From contig JAIRNJ010000228.1 in assembly GCA_031258115.1 (NCBI GenBank), positions 1 through 40,426 of the forward strand: DNA of 40,426 nt. Reading direction: 5' to 3'. The stretch's first letter is position 1. Each line of letters opens with the position of its first letter. Positions 19,446-28,744 of this stretch are shown here, in pieces. This DNA is from Treponema sp. (GTDB lineage Bacteria; Spirochaetota; Spirochaetia; Treponematales; Breznakiellaceae). The translations under genes and the position numbers were made by a program. The notes beneath the pieces are model-generated. The model was not told the origin of the DNA. It worked only from the letters and a program-made list of their open reading frames with translations, and made no database searches.

Positions 19446-20888
19446 TCAATAGGCCCCTCTGCCTCTCAGAACAACCCCAACGGTTTTGTAGAGTACCCAT
19501 ATATCCAGCCACAGCGACCAGCTTTGCAGATAGTACGTATCAAAGGCTACCCGCTCTTCATAGTTCGTATCAGAACGGCCTGAAATCTGCCAGAATCCGG
19601 TAAGACCCGGACGCACGGAAAAAATACGATTGAAATCGGTGCCGAATTTTTGCATTTCGCCCTCATCCAAAGGCGCTCTGGGGCCGACAAGGCTCATCTC
19701 TCCCCTTAAAATATTAAGAAGTTGAGGAAATTCATCCAGGCTTGTTTTCCTGAGAAACGCGCCGATTTTTGTTACCCTGGGATCGTTTTTGAGCTTACGG
19801 TTTTTTTCCCATTCTTTCTGTATCGCCGGATTGGTATCCAGTATTTTCCGTAATTGTCCCTCCGCGTCAAAACACATGGTCCTGAACTTATATTGATAAA
19901 ACACCTTCCCATAGGGAAGGCAGCGTTTACTGGCGTAAATAGCCGGCCCCCTGGATGAAAATTTTACCAGCAAAGCAATAATCAGCAGGAAGGGTAGTAT
20001 GATGAGACCTCCGACAAGTACCACAAAAAGATCCATGCAGCGCTTCAAAGCGCGGTTCCAGCCCAGCTTGAGCCGCTGGGTTGTGGCAAGACCCAGAATT
20101 CCGGAAAAGTCGCGTATACTCATCCAGATATTGCCGATTTGGAAAAAAGAAGGAATTATGACATTGTACCGGAAAGCGGAAACAGATTCGGTTATCAGGC
20201 GGGAGAGTTCCTGATCCGTTACTTTCGGCATAGCAACTATCGCCATTTTGATATTGAATTTAGTAACCAGTTTTGGCCCGCAGGCAGTATCGTGGATTAC
20301 CGGCACCCCCCGGTATTCCCTGACTTCCGGATCGTCGTCAAGTATTACCGCCGGAACATATCCAAGGAAACTGTTATCCAGGAGCTTGTCGATGAGGCTG
20401 TGCCCCATATTCCCGCCGCCATAGATGACGGCGGGAATTCCACCAAGCTTTGTAACGCCTAAAAAAGACCGCGCCCGGGCACGGCAGAATGATAGCACAT
20501 ATACAGATACTACAGCGCTGATAAGAAAAGCCACGGAAATAGCGTCAAATTCTCCGTCCTCTATATAGCGGGAAAAAATAATACCACCATACGCGATATA
20601 GGAACCGATACTCAGTTTGCGAAATTCTTCCGCAGGGGCAAGAGCGCAACCGGGGTACAGGGAAAATATAAGAAAAATAACGATAAATATCGGTACATAA
20701 GGCCAGTACATGACAAAAGAGCGAAAATTAATGGCGCTCATATCATAAAGATTTACTATGAAAAAACCTATGCCAAAAGTAAGCATGACAGAGAAAAGAT
20801 CCGAAATTATCGTAACCGTGGTTGTCAAGGCTGAACTGGTGCGGCGGTAACGGCTGCGGTACCAGATGTCAAATTCATTCACAGTCAT
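19446..20888 (-). CDS. Undecaprenyl-phosphate sugar-1-phosphate transferase (WbaP/polyprenyl glycosylphosphotransferase family)
   Basis: N-terminal TM and nucleotide-binding-like region, C-terminal KRCMDLFVVLVGG...YKFRTMCFDAEGQL...LRKTSLDEFPQLLNILRGEMSLVGPRAPL...VRPGLTGFWQISGRSD. Confidence 0.95.
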   Translation of the reverse strand: MTVNEFDIWYRSRYRRTSSALTTTVTIISDLFSVMLTFGIGFFIVNLYDMSAINFRSFVMYWPYVPIFIVIFLIFSLYPGCALAPAEEFRKLSIGSYIAYGGIIFSRYIEDGEFDAISVAFLISAVVSVYVLSFCRARARSFLGVTKLGGIPAVIYGGGNMGHSLIDKLLDNSFLGYVPAVILDDDPEVREYRGVPVIHDTACGPKLVTKFNIKMAIVAMPKVTDQELSRLITESVSAFRYNVIIPSFFQIGNIWMSIRDFSGILGLATTQRLKLGWNRALKRCMDLFVVLVGGLIILPFLLIIALLVKFSSRGPAIYASKRCLPYGKVFYQYKFRTMCFDAEGQLRKILDTNPAIQKEWEKNRKLKNDPRVTKIGAFLRKTSLDEFPQLLNILRGEMSLVGPRAPLDEGEMQKFGTDFNRIFSVRPGLTGFWQISGRSDTNYEERVAFDTYYLQSWSLWLDIWVLYKTVGVVLRGRGAY

Positions 20889-21006
20889 ATACTAAGCATG
20901 GTGAAAAAACGATGTTTTTGCAAGTAAAGACCTCCGAAAACCAGGTTCCGCAGTCCACAGGACGAAAAAGCGGTCTACCGCCCGCTTTTCCCCATAAATG
21001 CAGGGT

Positions 21007-21046
21007 AGCTTTTCCAAAAGCTGAAGTTTTGGGAAAACCTCTATTA
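21007..21046. repeat. Type I hairpin of the intergenic element family
   Basis: AGCTTTTCCAAAAGCTGAAGTTTTGGGAAAACCTCTATTA; minus strand reads TAATAGAGGTTTTCCCAAAACTTCAGC from the radical SAM stop codon. Confidence 0.8.
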
Positions 21047-22060
21047 TTTATTCATATAAATGACATCTTTTGATCCGAAAAGAGAATCGATCCACACCGG
21101 TACGGAACGTAACCCATGGAAAAACATACTGAAATCCCGGTACCAGCTCATATTACAGTCGTTACAGGAGGGCAACTCCAGGTCTTTTTCATCCATAGTC
21201 AGGATATTCCCCAGCACATTGGGGAGCTGCATGCAGGGCCGCACGTCAAAGAACCAGTCCACAAAAAGCACCCTGGTTCCCCCGTAACAGCGATACTTTG
21301 CCCTGGCAGGGTCCTCCAGGTAATTGATGATGTTTTTCATGGAAACCACGGAGTTAATGATTCCCGAATTACCGGCCTTTTTCAGCCGTATGGCGCCTTT
21401 CAGCCCGCAGATCACCTTTTCCCGGGACAGGCTGATCCCTTCGCCTCCCAAGGGGTATACTTGGGATTTGGAGAATGTAGGATAGTTTAGGGAGATAAAA
21501 TCATAACCCATATTTTTGGCCCGCCGGCATACCTCGTCGAGTTTATCGTAGTTATCGTTCCAGATAAGCACCGATGCCATGGTCTTCAGGGTAGTCTTGC
21601 TGATCATTTCCATAGCTTTGGCCATTTGTCCCATAATATCCGGAATTTGCCGGGATTCCGACATGATTACCGGATCGCCGGAATCAAAGGAGATACTCAA
21701 CAAATCGCAACCCGCATCCTCAAGCCGCTTCAGGATGTCGTTGCGCATAAGGAGTTGAGGGGCGGCATCCAGAACCGCGTTGTTCATCTTTCGTTTAGTG
21801 GCCCGCGCTACAAAATCAACTATGTTGGGATGGAGCAGGGGTTCTCCGCCAGTGATGGTTAGATGAGATACCCCGAAATCCGCAAGCCGATCTATAGCGG
21901 TAAGGGCTTTATCCTTATCAACAAAAACCTTCGGCTGCTGTTTCCATATTTCACAGAAAGAACATTTAGCTATGCAGGCATTGGTTATGGCAAATTCAGT
22001 AAACCGCAATTTACCCTTGATGAAGTTTTTAAAGATGTTCCGATTTTTCCCTAAAGCCAT
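21044..22060 (-). CDS. Radical SAM protein with C-terminal Cys-rich (SPASM/twitch-like) region
   Basis: CIAKCSFCEIW; TITGGEPLLHPN; C-terminal CYGG...CMQLPNVLGN...CNDC. Confidence 0.88.
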   Translation of the reverse strand: MALGKNRNIFKNFIKGKLRFTEFAITNACIAKCSFCEIWKQQPKVFVDKDKALTAIDRLADFGVSHLTITGGEPLLHPNIVDFVARATKRKMNNAVLDAAPQLLMRNDILKRLEDAGCDLLSISFDSGDPVIMSESRQIPDIMGQMAKAMEMISKTTLKTMASVLIWNDNYDKLDEVCRRAKNMGYDFISLNYPTFSKSQVYPLGGEGISLSREKVICGLKGAIRLKKAGNSGIINSVVSMKNIINYLEDPARAKYRCYGGTRVLFVDWFFDVRPCMQLPNVLGNILTMDEKDLELPSCNDCNMSWYRDFSMFFHGLRSVPVWIDSLFGSKDVIYMNK

Positions 22061-22081
22061 TTCAATATAATCTTACAAAAA

Positions 22082-23764
22082 TCACCTGGCACTTGCAAGG
22101 GTCCCAAATCCCGGCGTCCCGAACCGCGGCCTCACACTCACCGTAAGGGCAAACTCAAAACCCTTTTCGGTTTTACCGCCGATGTGGGCGGCGTTATGGA
22201 GTATGCGGTACCCCGGTTCAAAACTGAATCGCAGCCAGGGCAGGGGAGTGTAGGTTCCCCGGAGGCCGAAGGTATAGGTATAGATCGGCGTTCCCGTTGG
22301 AGGAACCACCACATCATAATATTCATGGGTCGGCCGGTAATCATCGGTATCGAAGATGTCCGTTCCGGATCGTTCTCCCTGGGCTGCGAACAGGAAGGAA
22401 AATTCCGCCGACCAGGTTTTCAGCTTGTGATAGCCGATCCAGAACGTTGCCGCTATAGAATCCGGCCCAAAGGGAGTACCCATCCAGTACCGGATCGTGG
22501 CGTTATCCACCTCATCCTGCTGTTTATAAAAGGACCAGTTCTTGTCCCAAAGCACGTACATGAAGGGATAGGTATACACTCCTTCCAGCCCGAAGGCCCA
22601 ATACCCCTGCCGGAAGGGCAAGGAAAATTCGGCTCCTCCCTGAAAGGCCAAGGCATCGGGAGTCAGATTTGTCGGCCAATGGGTTTTCTCCACCCCCAAC
22701 TGGAGCTGGGTCATGGCAAAGAGGCCGTAAAAACGCATAAATTTCCAGGGCTGAACTTCCAGCTTGACTCCGAAGAAGGAACCGATCCGGGAACCGTGAG
22801 TAGGATCTTCCACATCGGCAGCGTCTAACTCCTTATTATAATCCCCATAGGTTTTAAAGGACTCAAAACCGTGGAAGATAGCCAGGGGATTGAGGAAGCG
22901 CAGTTCCAGAGGAGCATTCACCATAACCCCTTCGGTAAAGGAAAGGGTAATCATCTTAAAGAACCGGAAATGGAGATAGTGCATGTACTGGTATTTATTA
23001 ACCTGATGCTGCATAACCTCTGCGCCGTATTTCACATAGGGGGAATAGAGGGTGAGTTGGCCATAGTTTATCCGTTCGGGATACTCCGAGAAGGCAATGC
23101 TTCCGGTCCTGGTTCTGCCCCAGAAATCATTCCCGATGCCGATGGCGAAATGTACCCCTGATGCTTTGCCCATAGGGATGCCGGCGCTCAGGTTGGCCCA
23201 TTTTGGAAAATGGATATCAATCTGAGAAACCGGGTCCAGGGGCAGGTTGATATAGTTGTTATGCAGGGTTGCGGCGTATTCATTCATGCCGACGAAGGGC
23301 TCCATCTCGGCATTCAGCCAGGGACCGAGGGAAAGGGAGACATTAGCCCGGGCCAAGGGGTTACGGCGATGATAATCGTAGATCCAGCCTGTCTCTGAAT
23401 TGGTCTTATAGTACCCCTCAAGCTGAAAGGCCCAGTCAACGCCGATTCCGAAGGCGTCATTGTTGAAGGCCAGGGGCTCAGGGGAATCCAGATAGGAGCC
23501 AAGTTCGTCAAAGAGCAGCGTCCCCTCATCAGACAGTTTCGCCGGATCGAGTTCCCGAAGCATGGCCTGCATTTGGGCCACGGTCAGGGAGGAGTCATCA
23601 AAGAAAACCCTGCCCTGTTCCCTGGAAACAATAGAGAGGGCCTGGTAGGCCCAGGAACCGGGAGGAATAATTTTTTGGGCCGGCAGGGCAAAGAGGCTGT
23701 CAAAAAAAAGGAATGTTAAAAAAAAAGCACAAGTTAGTTTTTGCATACATGCCCATCCATCCAT
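22082..23764 (-). CDS. Capsule assembly Wzi-like outer-membrane protein
   Basis: 560 aa with signal peptide; Wzi-like IGNDFWGRTRTGSIAFSE..., MVNAPLELRFLNPLAIFHGFESF; amphipathic beta pattern. Confidence 0.7.
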   Translation of the reverse strand: MDGWACMQKLTCAFFLTFLFFDSLFALPAQKIIPPGSWAYQALSIVSREQGRVFFDDSSLTVAQMQAMLRELDPAKLSDEGTLLFDELGSYLDSPEPLAFNNDAFGIGVDWAFQLEGYYKTNSETGWIYDYHRRNPLARANVSLSLGPWLNAEMEPFVGMNEYAATLHNNYINLPLDPVSQIDIHFPKWANLSAGIPMGKASGVHFAIGIGNDFWGRTRTGSIAFSEYPERINYGQLTLYSPYVKYGAEVMQHQVNKYQYMHYLHFRFFKMITLSFTEGVMVNAPLELRFLNPLAIFHGFESFKTYGDYNKELDAADVEDPTHGSRIGSFFGVKLEVQPWKFMRFYGLFAMTQLQLGVEKTHWPTNLTPDALAFQGGAEFSLPFRQGYWAFGLEGVYTYPFMYVLWDKNWSFYKQQDEVDNATIRYWMGTPFGPDSIAATFWIGYHKLKTWSAEFSFLFAAQGERSGTDIFDTDDYRPTHEYYDVVVPPTGTPIYTYTFGLRGTYTPLPWLRFSFEPGYRILHNAAHIGGKTEKGFEFALTVSVRPRFGTPGFGTLASAR

Positions 23765-23779
23765 GCGATATGCGGGTTC

Positions 23780-23808
23780 TTGCCCGAAATTATTTTTGAT
23801 GTTATAAT
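23780..23808 (+). promoter_or_regulatory. Candidate sigma70-type promoter for the 23830 gene
   Basis: TTGCCC (23780-23785), 17-nt spacer, TATAAT (23803-23808). Confidence 0.6.
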
Positions 23809-23829
23809 AATAGCAACATTACCGGAGGT

Positions 23830-25728
23830 TTGTCCATGATTAAAGACCGCCGTCTTTTTGTCTTTCTGTTGCTCTGCATTCCCTTGATGACGCTATCCGC
23901 CCAGACCCATGTATCGGTTCCGGTGGATGATCCGGTCTATCATATTCTGGAGCAGGCCCAATTACGGGGGCTCTGTGATCCCCTGCCGTCGGTAAAACCC
24001 TATTCCCGCTCGGTGGTTCTGGCCGCTATTAACGAGATGCTTGCCGCCGAGGTGGAAGGATTGCGCGCTCTTGGCGGGCAGGAGCGCGTAATCCTGGAAA
24101 ACGCGAAGCGGCGCTTTGGAAACCCCGAAAGGGGACTCAGTTTAGAGCGGGGCGCCTATCATTATGAACTTCGTACCAGGAAAAAGGGCATACCCTTTTC
24201 CGGCGATATTGGGATCGGCGTTGAAACGGTATTTTCTGCCGGCGTCTATCCTGGCGAAGGCGATGCTTTTTGGGGTACTGATGATTGGGGCAGCATATAT
24301 ACCAACGGGGATATGGGTGAGCACTTTTCTTACTGGTTTAAAATCTCGGGCGGAATATTCCGTATACCCCGAAGCGTTCGTGGAGAGTACCATACTTTTT
24401 ACAAGGATTTTAGTCCTCCCAGTACCAACACCTCCGGCAATGAAGACGCTGTTATTATTGCCTATAGCCAGCCTCTGTCGTGGTTTCCCTATGATTATCA
24501 GCGGAAATGGGATGGAAATAATATCTTTGGCTCCGAGGGTATCACCGCCGGGGGGCAGTTGGGTTGGCCCGATGATGTTTCAATCGGTTCTTCCATATTG
24601 TCGGAAATGTCCGGGGAATTTTTCGGAGACACTCTCAGATGGCGTTTTGGCAGGATACAGCGGGAATGGGCCGGTATGTCAAACGGGAACAGCCTCGTGT
24701 TCAACGCCACTGCAAGGCCCTTTGTAAGTCTTGAAGCGATCTTCAATCCCGTCCCCTGGTTTAGTTTCTCTGCGCTGACCGGCGGACTGGAATTTTTTGA
24801 CTGGAAATCCGGCGCCGCCGAATCGTTTCAAAATTTCTTTTCAATAGGGCAGCTTGAATTAAATTACAAAAACTACGTTCATTTTGACATAGGCAGTACC
24901 GCGGTATGGCCCAAGCGTTTTGAATTGGGATACATTTTTCCGGTAACCAGCAACTTCATGTACCAGAACAATATCGGCGATTATGACAATATGGCGCTAT
25001 TTGGAAACATAAAAGTTCAGTATCCCGGCATAGCAGCCCTGTGGATTTCCGGTTTTATTGACGAAATTGAAGTTTCCAGCGCCAAGCGGCTTTTTGAACT
25101 TGACCGGCAGATGTTTGCTTTTCAGGCCGGCATAAGCGGCGTAATACCGTTTCTTCCCTTCGCCCAGGTAGTGCTGAGTTATACCAAGATCGAACCCTAT
25201 ACTTATACGCATACCAGACTCTTTACTCCCTGGAACGGCGACAGTCTTATGGAAATTTCCTATGTTAATAACGGGGCGCCTATAGGCTATTATCTGCCCC
25301 CTAACTCGGACGAGATCAAATTATGTTTTGAACTGCTTCCGGTACCCGGTACTCAAGCGCATTTTCAGTACCAGATGATTCGGCACGGAGCGGATTACGG
25401 CAACGGAGCGGTGGACGGTAGTTCCTTCCAGTCGGAACTTGCTTCCCAGGGCCGGAGTGAGTTAAAAGAATTACGGAAGTATTTTTTGAAGGACGGGGCT
25501 TACGAATGGATACACATCATAAAGGTCGGCGGCGAATACACTTTCGGGAAGCTAAAGCTGCCCTTTACGGTGTTCGGGGAGGCGGGAATAGTGTTTTCGT
25601 ATTTTACCAATATAAACGGCGGCGAGGCAAATGACGGGAGTCCTCATGGGTATAGTATAATTGATACCGCCGAATATCCCAAATCAACAACCTTCATTGC
25701 CACTCTGGGGTTCCGGCTGTTCTTATAA
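23830..25728 (+). CDS. Second capsule assembly Wzi-like outer-membrane protein, divergent
   Basis: 632 aa with signal peptide; LRWRFGRIQREWAGMSNGNSLVFNATARPFVSLEAIFNPVPWFSFSALTGGLEFF; C-terminal FIATLGFRLFL. Confidence 0.7.
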   Translation: MSMIKDRRLFVFLLLCIPLMTLSAQTHVSVPVDDPVYHILEQAQLRGLCDPLPSVKPYSRSVVLAAINEMLAAEVEGLRALGGQERVILENAKRRFGNPERGLSLERGAYHYELRTRKKGIPFSGDIGIGVETVFSAGVYPGEGDAFWGTDDWGSIYTNGDMGEHFSYWFKISGGIFRIPRSVRGEYHTFYKDFSPPSTNTSGNEDAVIIAYSQPLSWFPYDYQRKWDGNNIFGSEGITAGGQLGWPDDVSIGSSILSEMSGEFFGDTLRWRFGRIQREWAGMSNGNSLVFNATARPFVSLEAIFNPVPWFSFSALTGGLEFFDWKSGAAESFQNFFSIGQLELNYKNYVHFDIGSTAVWPKRFELGYIFPVTSNFMYQNNIGDYDNMALFGNIKVQYPGIAALWISGFIDEIEVSSAKRLFELDRQMFAFQAGISGVIPFLPFAQVVLSYTKIEPYTYTHTRLFTPWNGDSLMEISYVNNGAPIGYYLPPNSDEIKLCFELLPVPGTQAHFQYQMIRHGADYGNGAVDGSSFQSELASQGRSELKELRKYFLKDGAYEWIHIIKVGGEYTFGKLKLPFTVFGEAGIVFSYFTNINGGEANDGSPHGYSIIDTAEYPKSTTFIATLGFRLFL

Positions 25729-26826
25729 GCGTTTGCGTTCTTCCACAATGCGGCGGATTTTATCTTTAAAAGCCTCTTTGGAAAACTGCCGGACATGGGT
25801 TGTGAACTGTTCCCGGTCAGAAAAACTGTTTTCTCTGGATTCAAATATATCCAGGGCCCTGATAAGTGATTCCGGTGTCTGCTCATCAAAGAAAATACCC
25901 GTGACGTTCTCTTTAATAGTATCCAGAACTCCGCCCTTGCGGTATGCAATTACAGGACACCCTGCGGCGTTTGCTTCAATGGGTACAAGGCCTAAGTCCT
26001 CAATGCCGGGGAAAAGCAACGCCCGCGCGTGGGAGTAGAGTTCCATAACCTGCGCATCGCTTACCCTTCCTGCAAAAGAAACAAGTCCTGACTTTTTATA
26101 CTTCCGCATTTCTTTCCCAGATCCCCCGCCGGCCACCACCAGCTTCCGCCCTGACCGGACGCAGGCTTTTATGGCAATGTCCGCCCGCTTATAGCCAGAT
26201 AGCTGGCCGAAAAAAAGATAGAAGTCCTCCGGTCTGCGTTCCAGCGGCAAAAATTTTTCTATCGCTGTCGGTCCATAAACCACCTCCGCTTCACGGTTAT
26301 AACAGCGTTTAATCCTTTTTGCCACATAATGGGAATTAGTGATGAAACGGTCTACCAAATTCGCTGATGTGACATCCCATGTTCTAAGAGAAGAAGTGAG
26401 ATGTTTCATAAAAAAACGGGTTATCCATCCAGCATCCTGAAAATATTCATGGTACATATCCCATACATAACGCATAGGACTGTGGCAGTAGCAGATATGA
26501 TAGGCATCCGGATTGGGAACCACGCCCTTTGCCGGACCCGCCTCACTGGAAAATATAAGATCATAACCTTGCAGATTAAAGTCATTTAAAGCGGCGGGCA
26601 TGAGGGGCATATATTTCTGATACAACTTTTGGGCGAAAGGCAATTTTTGTATATGTGATGTATATACCCGGTGAGAAGTAATTACCGGCGAAAGTTGCTT
26701 TGGATTGTACACATGGGTGTAAATATCAGCATCAGGGAAAATTTCGAGTAATGTTTCGATTGCTTTTTCACCACCCCGCATACTAACGAGCCAGTAATGG
26801 ACAATGGCTACTTTCATATTACTCAT
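25723..26826 (-). CDS. GT4-family glycosyltransferase
   Basis: VAIVHYWLVSMRGGEKAIETLLEIFPDADIYTHVY; CYCHSPMRYVWDMY; FPGIEDLGLVPIEANAAGCPVIAYRKGGVLDTI. Confidence 0.92.
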   Translation of the reverse strand: MSNMKVAIVHYWLVSMRGGEKAIETLLEIFPDADIYTHVYNPKQLSPVITSHRVYTSHIQKLPFAQKLYQKYMPLMPAALNDFNLQGYDLIFSSEAGPAKGVVPNPDAYHICYCHSPMRYVWDMYHEYFQDAGWITRFFMKHLTSSLRTWDVTSANLVDRFITNSHYVAKRIKRCYNREAEVVYGPTAIEKFLPLERRPEDFYLFFGQLSGYKRADIAIKACVRSGRKLVVAGGGSGKEMRKYKKSGLVSFAGRVSDAQVMELYSHARALLFPGIEDLGLVPIEANAAGCPVIAYRKGGVLDTIKENVTGIFFDEQTPESLIRALDIFESRENSFSDREQFTTHVRQFSKEAFKDKIRRIVEERKRL

Positions 26827-26889
26827 GGAAAGATTTTACTCCAGTTATTTGTATCAAAAATATTGGTACAGACAGTTGGTCGTTTGTCG

Positions 26890-28740
26890 TCACTCTCCCG
26901 GGCAGGGACCTAGTAAGATCTCCTCCTCTCTCTCGCCTTCAAGAAGGCCCAACTTCCCGATAAAAGTATCATTGTCGGCCCTGTTTCTGACAGCAATCCG
27001 CACCCAGCCGTCCCCGGGGAGACCTTTCTTGTCGCTAAGATCCTTTATAAATATTCCAAAACGATCAAGCAGACATTCGGTTAAGACGCCAGCCCGTAAA
27101 CCTTTTCTGAGCTTACAAAGAAAATAATTTGCCTGCGATGGATAAACTTTTTCAAAAAGCGTACTGCCCTCAAGGAGGGTTCCAAAACGCTTCCGCTCCC
27201 TGGCGATCTCACGACAGGATGTAGCATAGTCTTTTTGGTACTTCCCGATAATCTGTAAAAAATATTCCCCAAAGGCGTTGATGTTCCAAATAGGCATTCG
27301 CCGGCGGAGATCTGCGATAAGTTCCGTATCCGCCGAGGCAAGCACCCCAAGCCGGATTCCGGGAATCCCATAACTTTTGCTCAAACTTTTTATTATTATC
27401 AAGTTGGGAAATCGATCTAAGAGATTCTGTTTCAGAAACGACGGGTCCTCCTCAGAATCACAAAAATCCGCGAAGGATTCATCCAGAACAAGCCGTTTAT
27501 TCCGTTCCTTTAACGATTCTAGGATCGTTATAATGTCATGGGAAGGGATATAAGAACCGGAAGGATTGTCGGGGTTTATCAGAACCAGGGTATCGCACTG
27601 ATCGACAAAGGATAAAAGTTCCCCGGAAGAATGATTGAAGCTGCCGGAAACAAGGGGAACTACCCTGTCCTCGCCAAAACATTCGGGGTACTCGTTAAAA
27701 GCAGGATAGATGACGCCGATCTTTCCCTGTTCTATCCCCGCTAAAGCATGGATCAGTTCTGATGCGCCGTTCCCTACCAAAATACTGTCGGCCTCCACAT
27801 TAAAGAGCTTTCCCGCAAGCAGATTCTGCATATTAAGGCCTGAGGGGTATTGGGTCAGGAGATCGGAAAAATATGCCTTCATCTCATTTTGCATCTGTTC
27901 TGTTGGAAAATAGGGGTTTACAAGATAACAAAAATCCAACATCCGGGGAAAACGCCAGTATCCGCCGTAGTACCTGCTGATACGGAAAAGCTTTTCCGAT
28001 GGTATCTCACAAAAGATAGTTTCGGCTATATTCTTATCCTGTACATCATCAATTTCATACCATCGCTGATCGTTTAACACCATCGCTTTTAATTCATGGG
28101 TATCAAGAGTGGCTATTACCCGTAGTACCTGTTCGTAGTATTCATTACTACCCATGGCCTTAGAATAAGCGTCCAGGAAAGGGACATAGCAATTGCGGGA
28201 AAATTCCCTGGAAAATTTGTATATGTTAACGGTTTTAAAGTAGGATTCCTTTTCATTGTAATCAAAAAATTTACGAGGAATAAAACTGCAGATAGTCCCG
28301 TTCTTTGAAATTTTAACAACGGTTCCGTCCATCCATGATTCGTAAGGGGCAACCACCGCCAGGGTTGGTTCAGAATTACAGAGGAGATCGTTTATGATTC
28401 GCTCCTCAAATATCAAATCACTTTCTAGGAGAATCGTATCGTCCTGTATCAGACACTCTCTGGCAAGATACAGAGAATAGATATTATTCGTTTTTTTGTA
28501 TACATCGTTTGAAATATACTTGATATCGATATTTTTATATCTGGTTCCGATAAATCCCATTAGGTTATCTTTTTGATAACCAACGACAATAATACATCTG
28601 TGTATTCTCTCCTTGTCCAAGGCATCCAGTGCCCGCTCGATAAGGGTTCGGCCATTTATCCGCAACATGCATTTGGTATTGTCCTGTGTATATTTCCCAA
28701 GACGAGTTCCCATTCCTGCCGCCAATATTACTGCCTGCAT
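26890..28740 (-). CDS. Bifunctional protein: LicC-like nucleotidylyltransferase + class I/II PLP enzyme (HisC/CobD-like)
   Basis: N-terminal MQAVILAAGMGTRLGKYTQDNTKCMLRI...KTNNIYSLYLAREC; C-terminal VGNGASELIHALAG...LINPDNPSGSYI...IIKSLSKSYGIPGIRLGVLAS. Confidence 0.88.
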   Translation of the reverse strand: MQAVILAAGMGTRLGKYTQDNTKCMLRINGRTLIERALDALDKERIHRCIIVVGYQKDNLMGFIGTRYKNIDIKYISNDVYKKTNNIYSLYLARECLIQDDTILLESDLIFEERIINDLLCNSEPTLAVVAPYESWMDGTVVKISKNGTICSFIPRKFFDYNEKESYFKTVNIYKFSREFSRNCYVPFLDAYSKAMGSNEYYEQVLRVIATLDTHELKAMVLNDQRWYEIDDVQDKNIAETIFCEIPSEKLFRISRYYGGYWRFPRMLDFCYLVNPYFPTEQMQNEMKAYFSDLLTQYPSGLNMQNLLAGKLFNVEADSILVGNGASELIHALAGIEQGKIGVIYPAFNEYPECFGEDRVVPLVSGSFNHSSGELLSFVDQCDTLVLINPDNPSGSYIPSHDIITILESLKERNKRLVLDESFADFCDSEEDPSFLKQNLLDRFPNLIIIKSLSKSYGIPGIRLGVLASADTELIADLRRRMPIWNINAFGEYFLQIIGKYQKDYATSCREIARERKRFGTLLEGSTLFEKVYPSQANYFLCKLRKGLRAGVLTECLLDRFGIFIKDLSDKKGLPGDGWVRIAVRNRADNDTFIGKLGLLEGEREEEILLGPCPGE

Positions 28741-28744
28741 AGTC

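Noticed and set aside
22184-22828. 214-aa plus-strand ORF inside the Wzi-like gene
   Set aside because: Antisense shadow of a well-supported minus-strand coding sequence; no signal peptide or motif.
26890-28740. Assignment as PntC (phosphonate cytidylyltransferase)
   Set aside because: The PLP half looks class I/II rather than class V, and no PepM-like gene is visible; kept only as an architectural parallel.
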